NCBI GenBank assembly: GCA_937892395.1 | Contig: CALAGJ010000112.1 | Coordinates: 1-17,048, forward strand | Source: an uncultured Parafilimonas sp. | GTDB lineage: Bacteria; Bacteroidota; Bacteroidia; Chitinophagales; Chitinophagaceae | Length of the DNA stretch: 17,048 nt | Reading direction: 5' to 3' | Notes under the pieces: model-generated | Database searches by the model: none | The model's input: only the letters and a program-made list of their open reading frames with translations | Told to the model about the DNA's origin: nothing | Part shown: positions 1 to 7,447 of the stretch, piece after piece | How the letters are laid out: every line of letters begins with the position of its first letter | How positions within the stretch are numbered: the first letter of the stretch is position 1 | Translations under genes and position numbers: made by a program

Positions 1-1
1 G

Positions 2-826
2 GAGCTTTTAGAAACTGTAAACACTAAATTACAAGAACATTTCGCTGGAGATATTGTGTCTGCCGAAATGCTTTACGACTATCCTGTTTTTACTATACAA
101 AAAGATACTCCGTATGTTTGCATGGGCGATTCAGTAAAATTAACTGCAACAGGGGGTGACAAATATCAATGGATTCCAGCCCAAGGTGTAGCAAATCCAA
201 ATGCAGCCATTACATCAGCACAACTCAAAGAGAATACTATTTTTCAGGTTATCATTACAGAAAATTCTTGTGGGTTTAAAGATACCCTCAATACCAGCGT
301 AACGGTTAAAGCATTACCAACCATGCTACTTCGCAAATCGAATGACGTAAATTGTGATGTGGCATATACAAATCTCATTGCCTCTGGCGGTATATCCTAT
401 AGCTGGCAACCACAGCAGTTACTATCAGATTCAAGAGTTTATAACCCCATTGCAAAGCCTAAAGAAACAACTACTTTCACCTGTGTGGCAGCAGGAGGCA
501 ATGGCTGTGTAAGCAGAGATAGCATTAAAGTAAATGTAAAAAATGAGGGCAAATTGCCATTTCTAATGCCCAGTGCTTTTACACCAAATGGAGATGGATT
601 AAATGACTGTTTCGGTGTGCAACAAAGAGGTTTATTGAATGATATGCAGCTTAGTGTTTACAATAGATTTGGAGGAAGAATTTTCTATACCACAACTCCA
701 GACAAATGCTGGGATGGCAAGTATAACGGTGTACTACAAGATGTAGGCACATACATTTATACCTTAACCTTAAGCGGTGCCTGTGGCAAAGAAACACATA
801 AAGGCACATTGGTTCTTATAAAGTAG
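2..826 (+). CDS. C-terminal part of a T9SS-secreted surface protein with gliding-motility (CHU_C type) C-terminal domain; 5' partial
   Basis: The frame is open from base 2 to the stop at 824-826, giving 274 visible residues. The GTG at 56 is unlikely to be the true start, because the frame continues upstream without a stop. The last ~90 residues begin at PSAFTPNGDGLNDCF, continue through SVYNRFGGRIF and WDGKYNG, and end in GTYIYTL...KGTLVLIK. This is the hallmark of the gliding-motility-associated C-terminal domain, a type B sorting signal recognised by the type IX secretion system. Before it lie about two Ig/PKD-like modules of ~80 residues, each opening near a Cys and with the paired phrases YQWIPAQGV and YSWQPQQLL. 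Such modules are common in long adhesin-like cell-surface proteins. The protein is inferred to be exported to the cell surface or medium; its ligand cannot be told. GldD and GldE, encoded 4-5 kb downstream, belong to the gliding machinery associated with T9SS. Confidence 0.9.
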   Translation, partial: ELLETVNTKLQEHFAGDIVSAEMLYDYPVFTIQKDTPYVCMGDSVKLTATGGDKYQWIPAQGVANPNAAITSAQLKENTIFQVIITENSCGFKDTLNTSVTVKALPTMLLRKSNDVNCDVAYTNLIASGGISYSWQPQQLLSDSRVYNPIAKPKETTTFTCVAAGGNGCVSRDSIKVNVKNEGKLPFLMPSAFTPNGDGLNDCFGVQQRGLLNDMQLSVYNRFGGRIFYTTTPDKCWDGKYNGVLQDVGTYIYTLTLSGACGKETHKGTLVLIK

Positions 827-838
827 CTCCCCTTTTTT

Positions 839-1750
839 TCACCCCTTTTTTAGGCTTCTATTTACCAAGTAAACACCTAAGAGTGTAACAATGGAGCCTA
901 TGAGTAGATTTATAGTAAATGGTTCATGGAGCAGAAAAAATCCTATAACCATTGCAACCAAAGGATTTATATACGCATATAAAGATGCAATGGCTTGTGG
1001 CAAATATTTTATGCTATATATAAATGCGCTAAATGCCACAATACTGCCCACACTTACTAAATAAGCAATAGCTCCCCATGTTTTCAAAGGAATTTCCTGA
1101 ATGGCAATATAATTTCCGGTACCATGTGACAATATGAATAATAAAATACTGCCCAAAAGCATTTGCCATCCTATGGCATAATATGGGTTTATATCTACTT
1201 TGTTTTTGGATAAAATGAGCGTACCACCACTCCATGCAACCATAGCAATCATACCCAATAAAATTCCAAAACCATAGCCCTCCGGCTGAGCGTGAAAAGT
1301 ATTTTCATAGAACACTATCCCTACTCCACTTATACCAACTAAGAGACCTATCCATGTAAGTGGTTTACCGGAATTTTTATACAATACCATTTCGAGTAAT
1401 GCCACACTTAGTGGATATAATGCACCAATCAATGCACCCAAACCGCTACTTATATAATGCACACTCCAGGTACTCATTCCATTGGCCAAAACAAAAATAA
1501 AAAAGCTCATCATCAGAAGCCAGCACATAGTTTTTATACCGGGTATCTTCTCTCCTCTCCATAAGAAATATCCAACCCAAATACTGCCTGCAATAAATTG
1601 TCTAATATAGGCCACTTGCAGGCCCGGCACATCCTGCACCCCAATCCTACTGGCTACCCATGTGGTACCCCACAAAATACTTGTACCGGCCAATGCCCAC
1701 CATGCTTTAGCGGGTATTGCAGTATTATTATTTTGTACGAAAGCACTCAT
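839..1750 (-). CDS. DMT-superfamily transporter with two EamA domains
   Basis: 303 residues from the ATG at 1750. A TTG three codons upstream (1759) is possible but less likely. The protein is almost entirely hydrophobic, with about ten predicted membrane segments arranged as two EamA repeats (about residues 15-145 and 160-297). The N-terminal stretch with LWGTTWVASRIG is typical of the first EamA helix, and the second repeat ends with the usual INPLVAMVIGFFLLHEP stretch. Family members export small metabolites such as amino acids or purines across the inner membrane. The substrate cannot be read from the sequence. The gene converges on the secreted-protein gene with only 12 bases between stop codons, and is divergent from ftsX across a shared promoter region. 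It has no obvious functional partner here. Confidence 0.88.
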   Translation of the reverse strand: MSAFVQNNNTAIPAKAWWALAGTSILWGTTWVASRIGVQDVPGLQVAYIRQFIAGSIWVGYFLWRGEKIPGIKTMCWLLMMSFFIFVLANGMSTWSVHYISSGLGALIGALYPLSVALLEMVLYKNSGKPLTWIGLLVGISGVGIVFYENTFHAQPEGYGFGILLGMIAMVAWSGGTLILSKNKVDINPYYAIGWQMLLGSILLFILSHGTGNYIAIQEIPLKTWGAIAYLVSVGSIVAFSAFIYSIKYLPQAIASLYAYINPLVAMVIGFFLLHEPFTINLLIGSIVTLLGVYLVNRSLKKG

Positions 1751-1830
1751 AACAAGCAAAAAATTGTTAATAAAAAATAAATTCTAAGCGAACTATACAC
1801 AAGTTTGATATGTATGCGTTTAAAGGCGGG

Positions 1831-1861
1831 CAAATGTAGGCGATTGACTTAAATTTGGCAA
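1831..1861 (-). promoter_or_regulatory. Bacteroidota-type promoter for the DMT transporter
   Basis: On the minus strand TACATTTG (1838-1831) matches the Bacteroidota -7 consensus TAnnTTTG. A TTG (1861-1859) lies 20 bases upstream of it, within the usual spacing for the -33 element. This would start transcription about 75 bases before the ATG at 1750. It overlaps the ftsX promoter element on the other strand. It is a motif match only. Confidence 0.45.
1850..1857 (+). promoter_or_regulatory. -7 promoter element for ftsX
   Basis: TAAATTTG fits the Bacteroidota -7 consensus TAnnTTTG, about 40 bases before the ATG at 1897. No clear -33 TTTG is visible at the expected distance upstream. The element overlaps the TTG at 1855 that could otherwise be read as the ftsX start, which argues for the ATG at 1897. 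An AGAGGA stretch lies about 15 bases before that ATG. Confidence 0.4.
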
Positions 1862-1896
1862 CTCGGAGAAACATAAAAGAGGAATCAATTAGCAAT

Positions 1897-2769
1897 ATGG
1901 CATCAAAAACACAATCATTAAAAAGAAGTAAACCAAACTATATTTATAGCATTGTAGGTGTGGCACTTGTGCTGTTTATTATGGGTATTATGGGATGGAT
2001 TTTTCTAAATATAAGAGAGGCAGGCAATGCCTTTAAGGAAGACATTCGCATTAGCGCATATCTGCGAACTCAAAACAAAGATTCCATACAAGCCATACAA
2101 CAATTTATAGCGGCTCAACCTTATGCCAAAGATGTGGCCTATATCGATAAGGATAAAGCAAGAGCTATATGGAATAAGGAGAATAAAGAAGATTGGAGTA
2201 ATATTTTAGATTTCAATCCCCTTCCGGAAAGTATTGATTTCTTTGCCGAAGCGGCTTATGTAAATCCTGATAGTTTGACTAAACTTACGAGTGGCATAAT
2301 GAATCTGTATGGCAATCAAATTACAGAAATTAGCTATCCTCAAAGTTTGGTAACAGGTCTTAGCGAAAAAGCATCTCGTATTGGTCTTATCTTTCTTGTT
2401 ATATCAAGTTTACTATGTGTGATTGTAATTATTAGTATCGACAATACCATTAGATTAGCCATGTTTAGCAACCGATTTCTAATCAAGACCATGCAAATGG
2501 TAGGAGCCACCAGAGGATTCATTGCGAAGCCAATGAATACAAGAGCCATTATCAATGGACTTATCAGTTCCGCCATCTCCATTTCTTTATTATTTGCATT
2601 AATACAATGGGCTCAATTGCAGTTTCCACAGCTAAAAAATATACAGAATAATAATCTCTTATTCATTCTATTTGGGGGTATGATTCTGATTGGAGTGGGC
2701 ATTTCACTTTACAGCACACATCGTAGCGTAGTAAAATACCTTAAAATGAAATTGGATGATTTGTATTAA
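1897..2769 (+). CDS. ftsX: Cell division ABC transporter permease-like protein FtsX
   Basis: 290 residues from the ATG at 1897, a usual length for Bacteroidota FtsX. Starting at the TTG at 1855 would add 14 residues but place the start inside a promoter-like motif. Layout: short cytoplasmic N-terminus, TM1 about residues 16-37, then a ~120-residue periplasmic domain with ISAYLRTQNKDSIQAIQQFI and VAYIDKDKA typical of FtsX. TM2 (about 162-181), the cytoplasmic conserved KTMQMVGATRGFI segment, TM3 (about 217-238) and TM4 (about 254-273) follow. FtsX works with the ATPase FtsE at the divisome to control peptidoglycan hydrolases. No ftsE is nearby, which is usual in this phylum. The gene stands about 115 bp before mutY. 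Confidence 0.92.
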   Translation: MASKTQSLKRSKPNYIYSIVGVALVLFIMGIMGWIFLNIREAGNAFKEDIRISAYLRTQNKDSIQAIQQFIAAQPYAKDVAYIDKDKARAIWNKENKEDWSNILDFNPLPESIDFFAEAAYVNPDSLTKLTSGIMNLYGNQITEISYPQSLVTGLSEKASRIGLIFLVISSLLCVIVIISIDNTIRLAMFSNRFLIKTMQMVGATRGFIAKPMNTRAIINGLISSAISISLLFALIQWAQLQFPQLKNIQNNNLLFILFGGMILIGVGISLYSTHRSVVKYLKMKLDDLY

Positions 2770-2885
2770 TCTTCTGGCATCTATTTAATCACAAGCATTG
2801 TTTCAAAGTTTGTAAGGCCTAACACTGAAGCGCATTGGTTTAACTTCTTAAAATGCAGTAGCCCTATTTCCTACATATTTGCTCC

Positions 2886-3938
2886 ATGATTGATGCCTCT
2901 TTTACAAAATTGCTAATGCATTGGCATAGCCATTTTAATAAACGGGAAATGCCCTGGAAGGGAGAGAGAGATCCTTATAAAGTATGGCTCAGCGAAATTA
3001 TTTTGCAACAGACACGAGTAGAACAGGGCAGACAGTACTATGAAAATATCATTGAGACTTATCCCCATATTCATGCACTGGCAGCAGCAGATGATATTGC
3101 AGTTTTTAAACTGTGGGAAGGATTAGGGTATTATAGTAGATGTAGTAATATGCTGACAACAGCAAGGTATATTAGTCATGTGTTAAAGGGACATTTTCCA
3201 AATAAATATGCAGATATCATCCAATTAAAGGGTATTGGCCCTTACACAGCTGCAGCCATTGCATCCTTTTGTTTCAATCTGCCTTATGCAGTTGTTGATG
3301 GCAATGTTTTTAGGGTACTGAGCCGTGTGGGTGCTATATCGCTACCAATAGATACAACAGCAGGAAAACAGTTTTTTACAGCCTATGCAGATAAATTATT
3401 GCACAAAAAAAAGCCAGGATTATATAATCAAGCCATCATGGATTTTGGTGCAACAATATGCACTCCAAAGCAGCCGAATTGTAACAGCTGTACCCTACAA
3501 AAAATTTGCGCAGCATATCATACCAACACAATCGATGATTTTCCTATTAAAGAAAAGCGTTTAATAAAAACGAACCGTCATTTCAACTATTTTATTCTTC
3601 GTCACAAAAACAAAATACTAGTACATCAGCGATTTGAGAAAGACATCTGGCAGCATCTTTGGCAATTTGTTTTGCATGAAACAGACGCACCCATTGACTG
3701 GTCAATACAGTTGGTAAAAGACAGGATCAAGCAGCTCTATGGTATAGAGAATTGTATAGTTAAAAATATAATGCCAGCTGATGCACAGCTTTTAACGCAT
3801 AGAAAAATCAACGGTTTTTTTATTGAAATAGAAATTTTAAAAAAAGTAAATATGCAGGCACACACCTGGTTGTCATTAACCGAAATAAAACAAAAACCTT
3901 TCCCAAGATTTTGCAATCAGTATATTGCAACTTTATAA
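2886..3938 (+). CDS. mutY: A/G-specific adenine DNA glycosylase MutY
   Basis: 350 residues, full length. Removes adenine mispaired with 8-oxoguanine in base-excision repair. The N-terminal glycosylase domain contains the helix-hairpin-helix LKGIGPYTAAAIASF (114-128). The catalytic residues known from E. coli MutY fall at the same numbers: E37 in SEIILQQTRV and D138 in AVVDGNVFRVLSR. The [4Fe-4S] ligands C192-X6-C199-X2-C202-X5-C208 are all present with exact spacing. The C-terminal part from about residue 225 (NYFILRHKNKILVHQRF, then DIWQHLWQFVL) is the NUDIX-like domain that senses 8-oxoG. The gene opens the mutY-ssb-gldE-gldD run, with only 24 bases to ssb, suggesting cotranscription. Confidence 0.96.
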   Translation: MIDASFTKLLMHWHSHFNKREMPWKGERDPYKVWLSEIILQQTRVEQGRQYYENIIETYPHIHALAAADDIAVFKLWEGLGYYSRCSNMLTTARYISHVLKGHFPNKYADIIQLKGIGPYTAAAIASFCFNLPYAVVDGNVFRVLSRVGAISLPIDTTAGKQFFTAYADKLLHKKKPGLYNQAIMDFGATICTPKQPNCNSCTLQKICAAYHTNTIDDFPIKEKRLIKTNRHFNYFILRHKNKILVHQRFEKDIWQHLWQFVLHETDAPIDWSIQLVKDRIKQLYGIENCIVKNIMPADAQLLTHRKINGFFIEIEILKKVNMQAHTWLSLTEIKQKPFPRFCNQYIATL

Positions 3939-3962
3939 TCCTTCTATGATAAATGAAATAGT

Positions 3963-4463
3963 ATGCGGGGACTAAACAAAGTAATGTTGATTGGGAATTT
4001 AGGCAAAGAGCCGCTGCGCAATGTATTAGATGGAGGCATTTGTATGGTAAGGTTTCCACTGGCCACATCAGATGCATATAAAGATAAATCTGGCAAAACA
4101 GTATCTCAAACTGAATGGCATAACATTGTAGCTTGGAGAGGGCTTGGCGAATTGGCAGCAAAACATTTGCATAAAGGAAGTCTTATATATGTAGAAGGTC
4201 GTTTACATTATAGAGCACAGGAAGATAGATCAGGTAAAAAATATTTTTCTACAGAAATAATTGCAGATAATATTGTAATGCTAGATAAAAAAGTGCATAC
4301 AGATGCTTTTACCTCAGCACCAATAGAAGCTGGCATACCCCTCAACGATGCCATCAGCCAAACAACTACAATGAATGGTACCAACCTGTTGGATGCGATG
4401 GACAATGATAGCATTTCTGCCATCAGCACCCCTCCTATGATTGAACCTGATGAATTACTTTAA
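3963..4463 (+). CDS. ssb: Single-stranded DNA-binding protein with atypical C-terminal tip
   Basis: 166 residues. The N-terminal OB fold (about 1-108) is clear: RGLNKVMLIGNLGKEP at the start, FPLATSDAY, then TEWHNIVAWRGLGELAAKHLHKGSLIYVEGRL and the closing strand STEIIADNIVML. SSB coats single-stranded DNA in replication, recombination and repair and recruits partner proteins through an acidic C-terminal tip, usually DDDLPF or similar. Here the linker (about 110-160) is Thr/Ser/Asn/Ile-rich rather than Gly/Gln-rich, and the protein ends in IEPDELL without the terminal Pro-Phe. That makes normal partner docking doubtful. Placement between mutY and gldE is the common Bacteroidota arrangement. 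Confidence 0.94.
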   Translation: MRGLNKVMLIGNLGKEPLRNVLDGGICMVRFPLATSDAYKDKSGKTVSQTEWHNIVAWRGLGELAAKHLHKGSLIYVEGRLHYRAQEDRSGKKYFSTEIIADNIVMLDKKVHTDAFTSAPIEAGIPLNDAISQTTTMNGTNLLDAMDNDSISAISTPPMIEPDELL

Positions 4464-4473
4464 AATGTGCATA

Positions 4474-4488
4474 TTTGCCACTGGCAAA
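4474..4488. repeat. 15-bp palindrome between ssb and gldE
   Basis: TTTGCCA and TGGCAAA flank a single central C. The arms are 7-bp perfect inverted repeats. On the plus strand it is followed by A-rich rather than T-rich sequence, so it does not look like a plus-strand terminator. A protein-binding site is possible but not shown. Confidence 0.35.
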
Positions 4489-4515
4489 AAAGAAAATTAA
4501 TCAAATTATTTTATT

Positions 4516-5853
4516 TTGGATATACCTCCGTCGATGCCTTTTATGTCTCTGTTGCATCTGCTAACCATTGATGCCAGTGCTACTACTGTATTAGTGATTG
4601 TATTGCTTTTTTTTATATTTATTTCATTCATTGTATCTGGAGCAGAAGTTGCTTTTTTTTCATTGAATTTTAAAGATATCAATTACCTCAAAACCAAGCA
4701 AAATGATGCGCATAAAAGAATTTTAGATTTATTAGAAGATCCAAAAGGATTACTTGCATCTCTGCTTATTACCAATACATTTTCGAATATTTCCATCATC
4801 ATTATTTCCAATATTTTATTGGATGGAATTTTCCAATTGCAGGAGCAACCTAATTTTTGGATTGAATTTGTAGTAAAAGTTTTAGCGGTTACAGCCGTAC
4901 TTGTTCTGTTTTGTGAGGTTATTCCTAAAATTTATGCAAACCATAATAATATCCGCTTTGCTAAAGAAACCGGGCTGTTTGTAGAGGGATTTAATCTACT
5001 CTTTAAAGGTTTGGGAAAAGGTTTGGTAAAATACACTGATATTATTGAAAAGAAATTATCATCAAAAGTAAAAGGTGGTTATAATATTGAGCAGCTGCAC
5101 GAAGCCATTGAACTCACCAACAATACGCCAGCTACCGAGAAAGAAAAAAACATTTTAAAAGGAATACTCAAGTTTGGAAATACCACAGTAAAGCAGGTGA
5201 TGAAAACCAGGCTGGATGTGAGTGGTATCGACATTGAAACCAATTTTAAAGACCTAATAAAAAAAATAGAAGAACTACACTACAGTAGGCTACCGGTGTA
5301 TAAAGAAGATTTAGATGAAGTATCGGGTATCATTCATACAAAAGATATTTTACCACATCTGCATGAATCTGATGAATACAATTGGCAATCACTAATAAGG
5401 CCTGCCTACTTTGTGCATGAGCAAAAGCTGATAGAAGATTTACTTCACGATTTTCAAATGAAACGGATGCATTTTGCCATAGTCGTAGATGAGTTTGGTG
5501 GCACCAGTGGCATTGTTACATTAGAAGACATCATGGAGGAAGTAATTGGGGATATAAAAGATGAATTTGATGAGGATGATATTAATTATACCAAGATAGA
5601 TGATGGCAGTTATATTTTTGAAGGTCGTACTATGATTTATGATGCTATGCGCATTATGGAATTACCCGCTGAAATATTTGATAACTTAAAAGGAGAAAGT
5701 GATTCATTAGCAGGACTTGTGTTAGAAATTGCAGGTGCTATCCCTTCGGAAAATGAAACCATAGAAGCAGGAGATTTTGAATTTTCTGTGATGGAAATAA
5801 AACGAAACAGATTAGAAAAAATAAAAATTTCTTATAATAAAAAAGAAGCATGA
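4516..5853 (+). CDS. gldE: Gliding motility-associated protein GldE (CorC/HlyC-like membrane protein with CBS pair)
   Basis: 445 residues from the TTG at 4516. ATGs at 4534 and 4543 are alternative starts; the MD-PPS beginning obtained from TTG resembles known GldE starts. Layout: a DUF21/CNNM-type membrane domain (hydrophobic segments about 22-48, 78-103, 117-138, with SGAEVAFFSL), a CBS pair (about 226-282 and 293-348, with HYSRLPVY, GIIHTKDIL and MHFAIVVDEFGGTSGIVTLEDIMEEVIGDI), and a C-terminal CorC_HlyC domain (about 362-442). GldE is an inner-membrane protein related to CorC/hemolysin-C transport proteins. In Flavobacterium it supports gliding together with GldD. The stop overlaps the gldD start by 4 bp (ATGA), so the two are translationally coupled. 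Confidence 0.93.
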   Translation: MDIPPSMPFMSLLHLLTIDASATTVLVIVLLFFIFISFIVSGAEVAFFSLNFKDINYLKTKQNDAHKRILDLLEDPKGLLASLLITNTFSNISIIIISNILLDGIFQLQEQPNFWIEFVVKVLAVTAVLVLFCEVIPKIYANHNNIRFAKETGLFVEGFNLLFKGLGKGLVKYTDIIEKKLSSKVKGGYNIEQLHEAIELTNNTPATEKEKNILKGILKFGNTTVKQVMKTRLDVSGIDIETNFKDLIKKIEELHYSRLPVYKEDLDEVSGIIHTKDILPHLHESDEYNWQSLIRPAYFVHEQKLIEDLLHDFQMKRMHFAIVVDEFGGTSGIVTLEDIMEEVIGDIKDEFDEDDINYTKIDDGSYIFEGRTMIYDAMRIMELPAEIFDNLKGESDSLAGLVLEIAGAIPSENETIEAGDFEFSVMEIKRNRLEKIKISYNKKEA

Positions 5854-6455
5854 AAATAAATTTTATGAGTCTTTGCTCACTAAGACCAATCATTTGTTTT
5901 TTCCTTCTGCAAGCCATGGCTTGCAATTCTTCTAACACTGTAAAGCCACCCGGATATTTTCGTATTCAATTACCCGAAAAAAAATATCAGTCATTTAATA
6001 CTGCAACTTATCCTTATCAATTTGAGTACCCGGTTTATGCGGCAGTATCAAAAGACAGTACCTTCTTTGGAGATGAAACAGAAAACCCGTGGTGGATGAA
6101 TATCAACTATCCACAGTTTAATGCAAGTATGTATATCAGTTATAAAGAATTGTCAAAATATGATTTGCAAAAGCTGATAAATGATGCCTACAACTTAACA
6201 AATAAACATAGTGTAAAAGCGAATGATATTCGGGATTCTTTAGTAAAGAATCAACACGGTGTATATGGAGTTTTTTTTAGAGTAGGTGGAGACGTAGCTA
6301 CAAAATATCAGTTTTTTCTCACTGATAGTATCAAGCATTTTGTACGGGGCGCATTATACTTTGATAGCACACCAAATGCAGATTCCCTACAGCCCGTAAG
6401 TGATTTTCTTGCCGCAGATATGATTCGCCTTATTGACAGCTGGCAGTGGAGATAA
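5850..6455 (+). CDS. gldD: Gliding motility lipoprotein GldD
   Basis: 201 residues. A signal peptide with a lipobox ends in QAMA-C, giving C25 as the lipidated residue. The mature protein opens with the GldD-typical PPGYFRIQLPEKKYQSF, followed by YPYQFEYP and a WWMNINYP segment. The C-terminus has GVYGVFFRVGGDVATKYQFFLTDS and FVRGALYF. GldD is a lipoprotein required for gliding in Flavobacterium johnsoniae and is associated with the T9SS/motility apparatus; its biochemical role is unknown. The gene lies directly behind gldE, overlapping its stop codon, the conserved order in Bacteroidota. A second ATG five codons in (M6) cannot be ruled out as the start. Confidence 0.93.
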   Translation: MKINFMSLCSLRPIICFFLLQAMACNSSNTVKPPGYFRIQLPEKKYQSFNTATYPYQFEYPVYAAVSKDSTFFGDETENPWWMNINYPQFNASMYISYKELSKYDLQKLINDAYNLTNKHSVKANDIRDSLVKNQHGVYGVFFRVGGDVATKYQFFLTDSIKHFVRGALYFDSTPNADSLQPVSDFLAADMIRLIDSWQWR

Positions 6456-6490
6456 ATGCTATACATAGAGTCCCCCATTTTACTCAGTAA

Positions 6491-6530
6491 GAAGTACAGC
6501 CATTAATTGATTTGAAGTACAGACTGTACT
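6491..6530. repeat. Cluster of three AGTACAG motifs (two direct, one inverted)
   Basis: GAAGTACAG occurs at 6491-6499 and again at 6514-6522, 23 bases apart. The second copy forms a 15-base palindrome with CTGTACT at 6524-6530 around a central A. It sits downstream of gldD and between converging genes, so a regulator-binding site or part of a transcript-end structure are both possible. No function is shown. Confidence 0.35.
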
Positions 6531-6541
6531 AAACAGAAATA

Positions 6542-6579
6542 ACCGACACCACATATATGTTTAATTTAGTAATGTCGGT
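6542..6579. terminator. Possible bidirectional terminator between gldD and the CBM48 gene
   Basis: ACCGACA (6542-6548) pairs perfectly with TGTCGGT (6573-6579). The 24-base spacer itself holds the palindrome ACATATATGT (6551-6560). It lies between two convergent genes, where a shared terminator would be expected. The loop is long and there is no clean T-tract, so this is weak. Confidence 0.25.
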
Positions 6580-6603
6580 ATTATAAGATCCCCCTGAAGA
6601 AAA

Positions 6604-6894
6604 TTACAACTCTATTATGCTGTTACTACCACCAAATTCATTGGGCTGTTGAGCATCTGCAGCATCTTCATTTAACCAAGTAGCATTATCTATGCGATAC
6701 TTAAATTCATGTCTTGAATTTTTTGGTAAGGAAACTTCTGTACTGAAGCTACCATCTTTTTTCTTACTCATAAATATGCCTTTTTCCCAATCACTGTTTA
6801 AACCAAGTATTTCAACGGTTTCACCTTGCTCTGGTGTAAATGAAAATTTTACTTTACAATAGTCTTTTGTCTTAAAATAAGTTTTTGTAATCAT
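6604..6894 (-). CDS. Stand-alone CBM48 / isoamylase early-set domain protein
   Basis: 96 residues from the ATG at 6894. A GTG at 6918 would add 8 residues, but relatives start at MITKTYFKTKDYCKV-like sequence. The whole protein is a single beta-sandwich of the isoamylase N-terminal / AMPK glycogen-binding type: CKVKFSF, then VEILGLNSDWEKGIFM, DGSFSTEVSLP, HEFKYRIDNATWLNEDAADAQQPNEFGGSNSIIEL. Such domains bind alpha-glucans when attached to branching or debranching enzymes, but here there is no catalytic domain. No signal peptide is seen, so it is probably cytoplasmic. Similar free-standing ~100-residue proteins occur in many Bacteroidota. Its function is unknown, with glycogen binding a possibility. 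It is a single gene, convergent with gldD. Confidence 0.8.
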   Translation of the reverse strand: MITKTYFKTKDYCKVKFSFTPEQGETVEILGLNSDWEKGIFMSKKKDGSFSTEVSLPKNSRHEFKYRIDNATWLNEDAADAQQPNEFGGSNSIIEL

Positions 6895-7447
6895 ATTATC
6901 GTTTGTTTTACTATTCACTCTATACTAACAGTTGTTCAGCCAAATGCGTGCCAGTATTGAATTTGGGCTTGATACTTTAAATAAAAAAAAGTAACCCACT
7001 TGATTTAAAAAAATTATACACGCATGATTACTAAACTAAAATTTTTATGTTTTCCTTCAAAAAATACCCATATCATATTGGATGGTTAGTTGAGGTACTA
7101 AACCAACTAATCAATTATCATTTAGGTTTATGATGTTATAAAAAGACTTAAAATCAATTATGCAATCATAAACAGGCACGTGTCATAAAGTACTACGTTA
7201 AAAATAAAACAAGAGATGTTTAGATATGAATATTGGTAATTTGGGAAAACCGAATTTGAACTGGCACGCAAGAAAAATTTAAAAAATTAAAATTTATTCT
7301 TTGTGGTCATTGAAACTTATTCTTTGTATGTTGAAGGAATACAAATTGTTTTTTGGAAGTCTTGATATTCGTTCATTTCAGAAATACAAAAATTTTTTTG
7401 CAATAGCAATAATTTTACAATCTTAAATAATTCTGTTTCATTTCGTT
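6895..7447. other. AT-rich non-coding gap
   Basis: About 550 bases without a credible gene or structural RNA. Two small structures are visible. One is a 7-bp inverted repeat, TTAGTTG (7086-7092) and CAACTAA (7104-7110) with an 11-base loop. The other is an 11-bp direct repeat TTATTCTTTGT at 7294-7304 and 7317-7327, spaced 23 bases. No clear TAnnTTTG promoter was found for the CBM48 gene. The gap separates the housekeeping/gliding block from the SGNH-hydrolase and galactan locus. Confidence 0.6.

Noticed and set aside
56..826. GTG at 56 as the start of the T9SS-secreted protein
   Set aside because: The frame is open to the left edge, the supposed start has no signal peptide, and the protein type is normally much longer and exported.
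3820..4161. 113-residue minus-strand open frame across the mutY-ssb junction
   Set aside because: It overlaps two well-supported genes on the other strand and shows no domain or motif.
4464..4515. TTTGCCA-C-TGGCAAA palindrome as a terminator splitting ssb from gldE
   Set aside because: It is followed by an A-rich, not T-rich, stretch on the coding strand, and the ideal hairpin loop is too small.
6895..7447. tRNA, other structural RNA, CRISPR array or IS end in the long gap
   Set aside because: No cloverleaf, CCA-ended acceptor, regularly spaced repeat array, transposase fragment or terminal inverted repeat could be seen.
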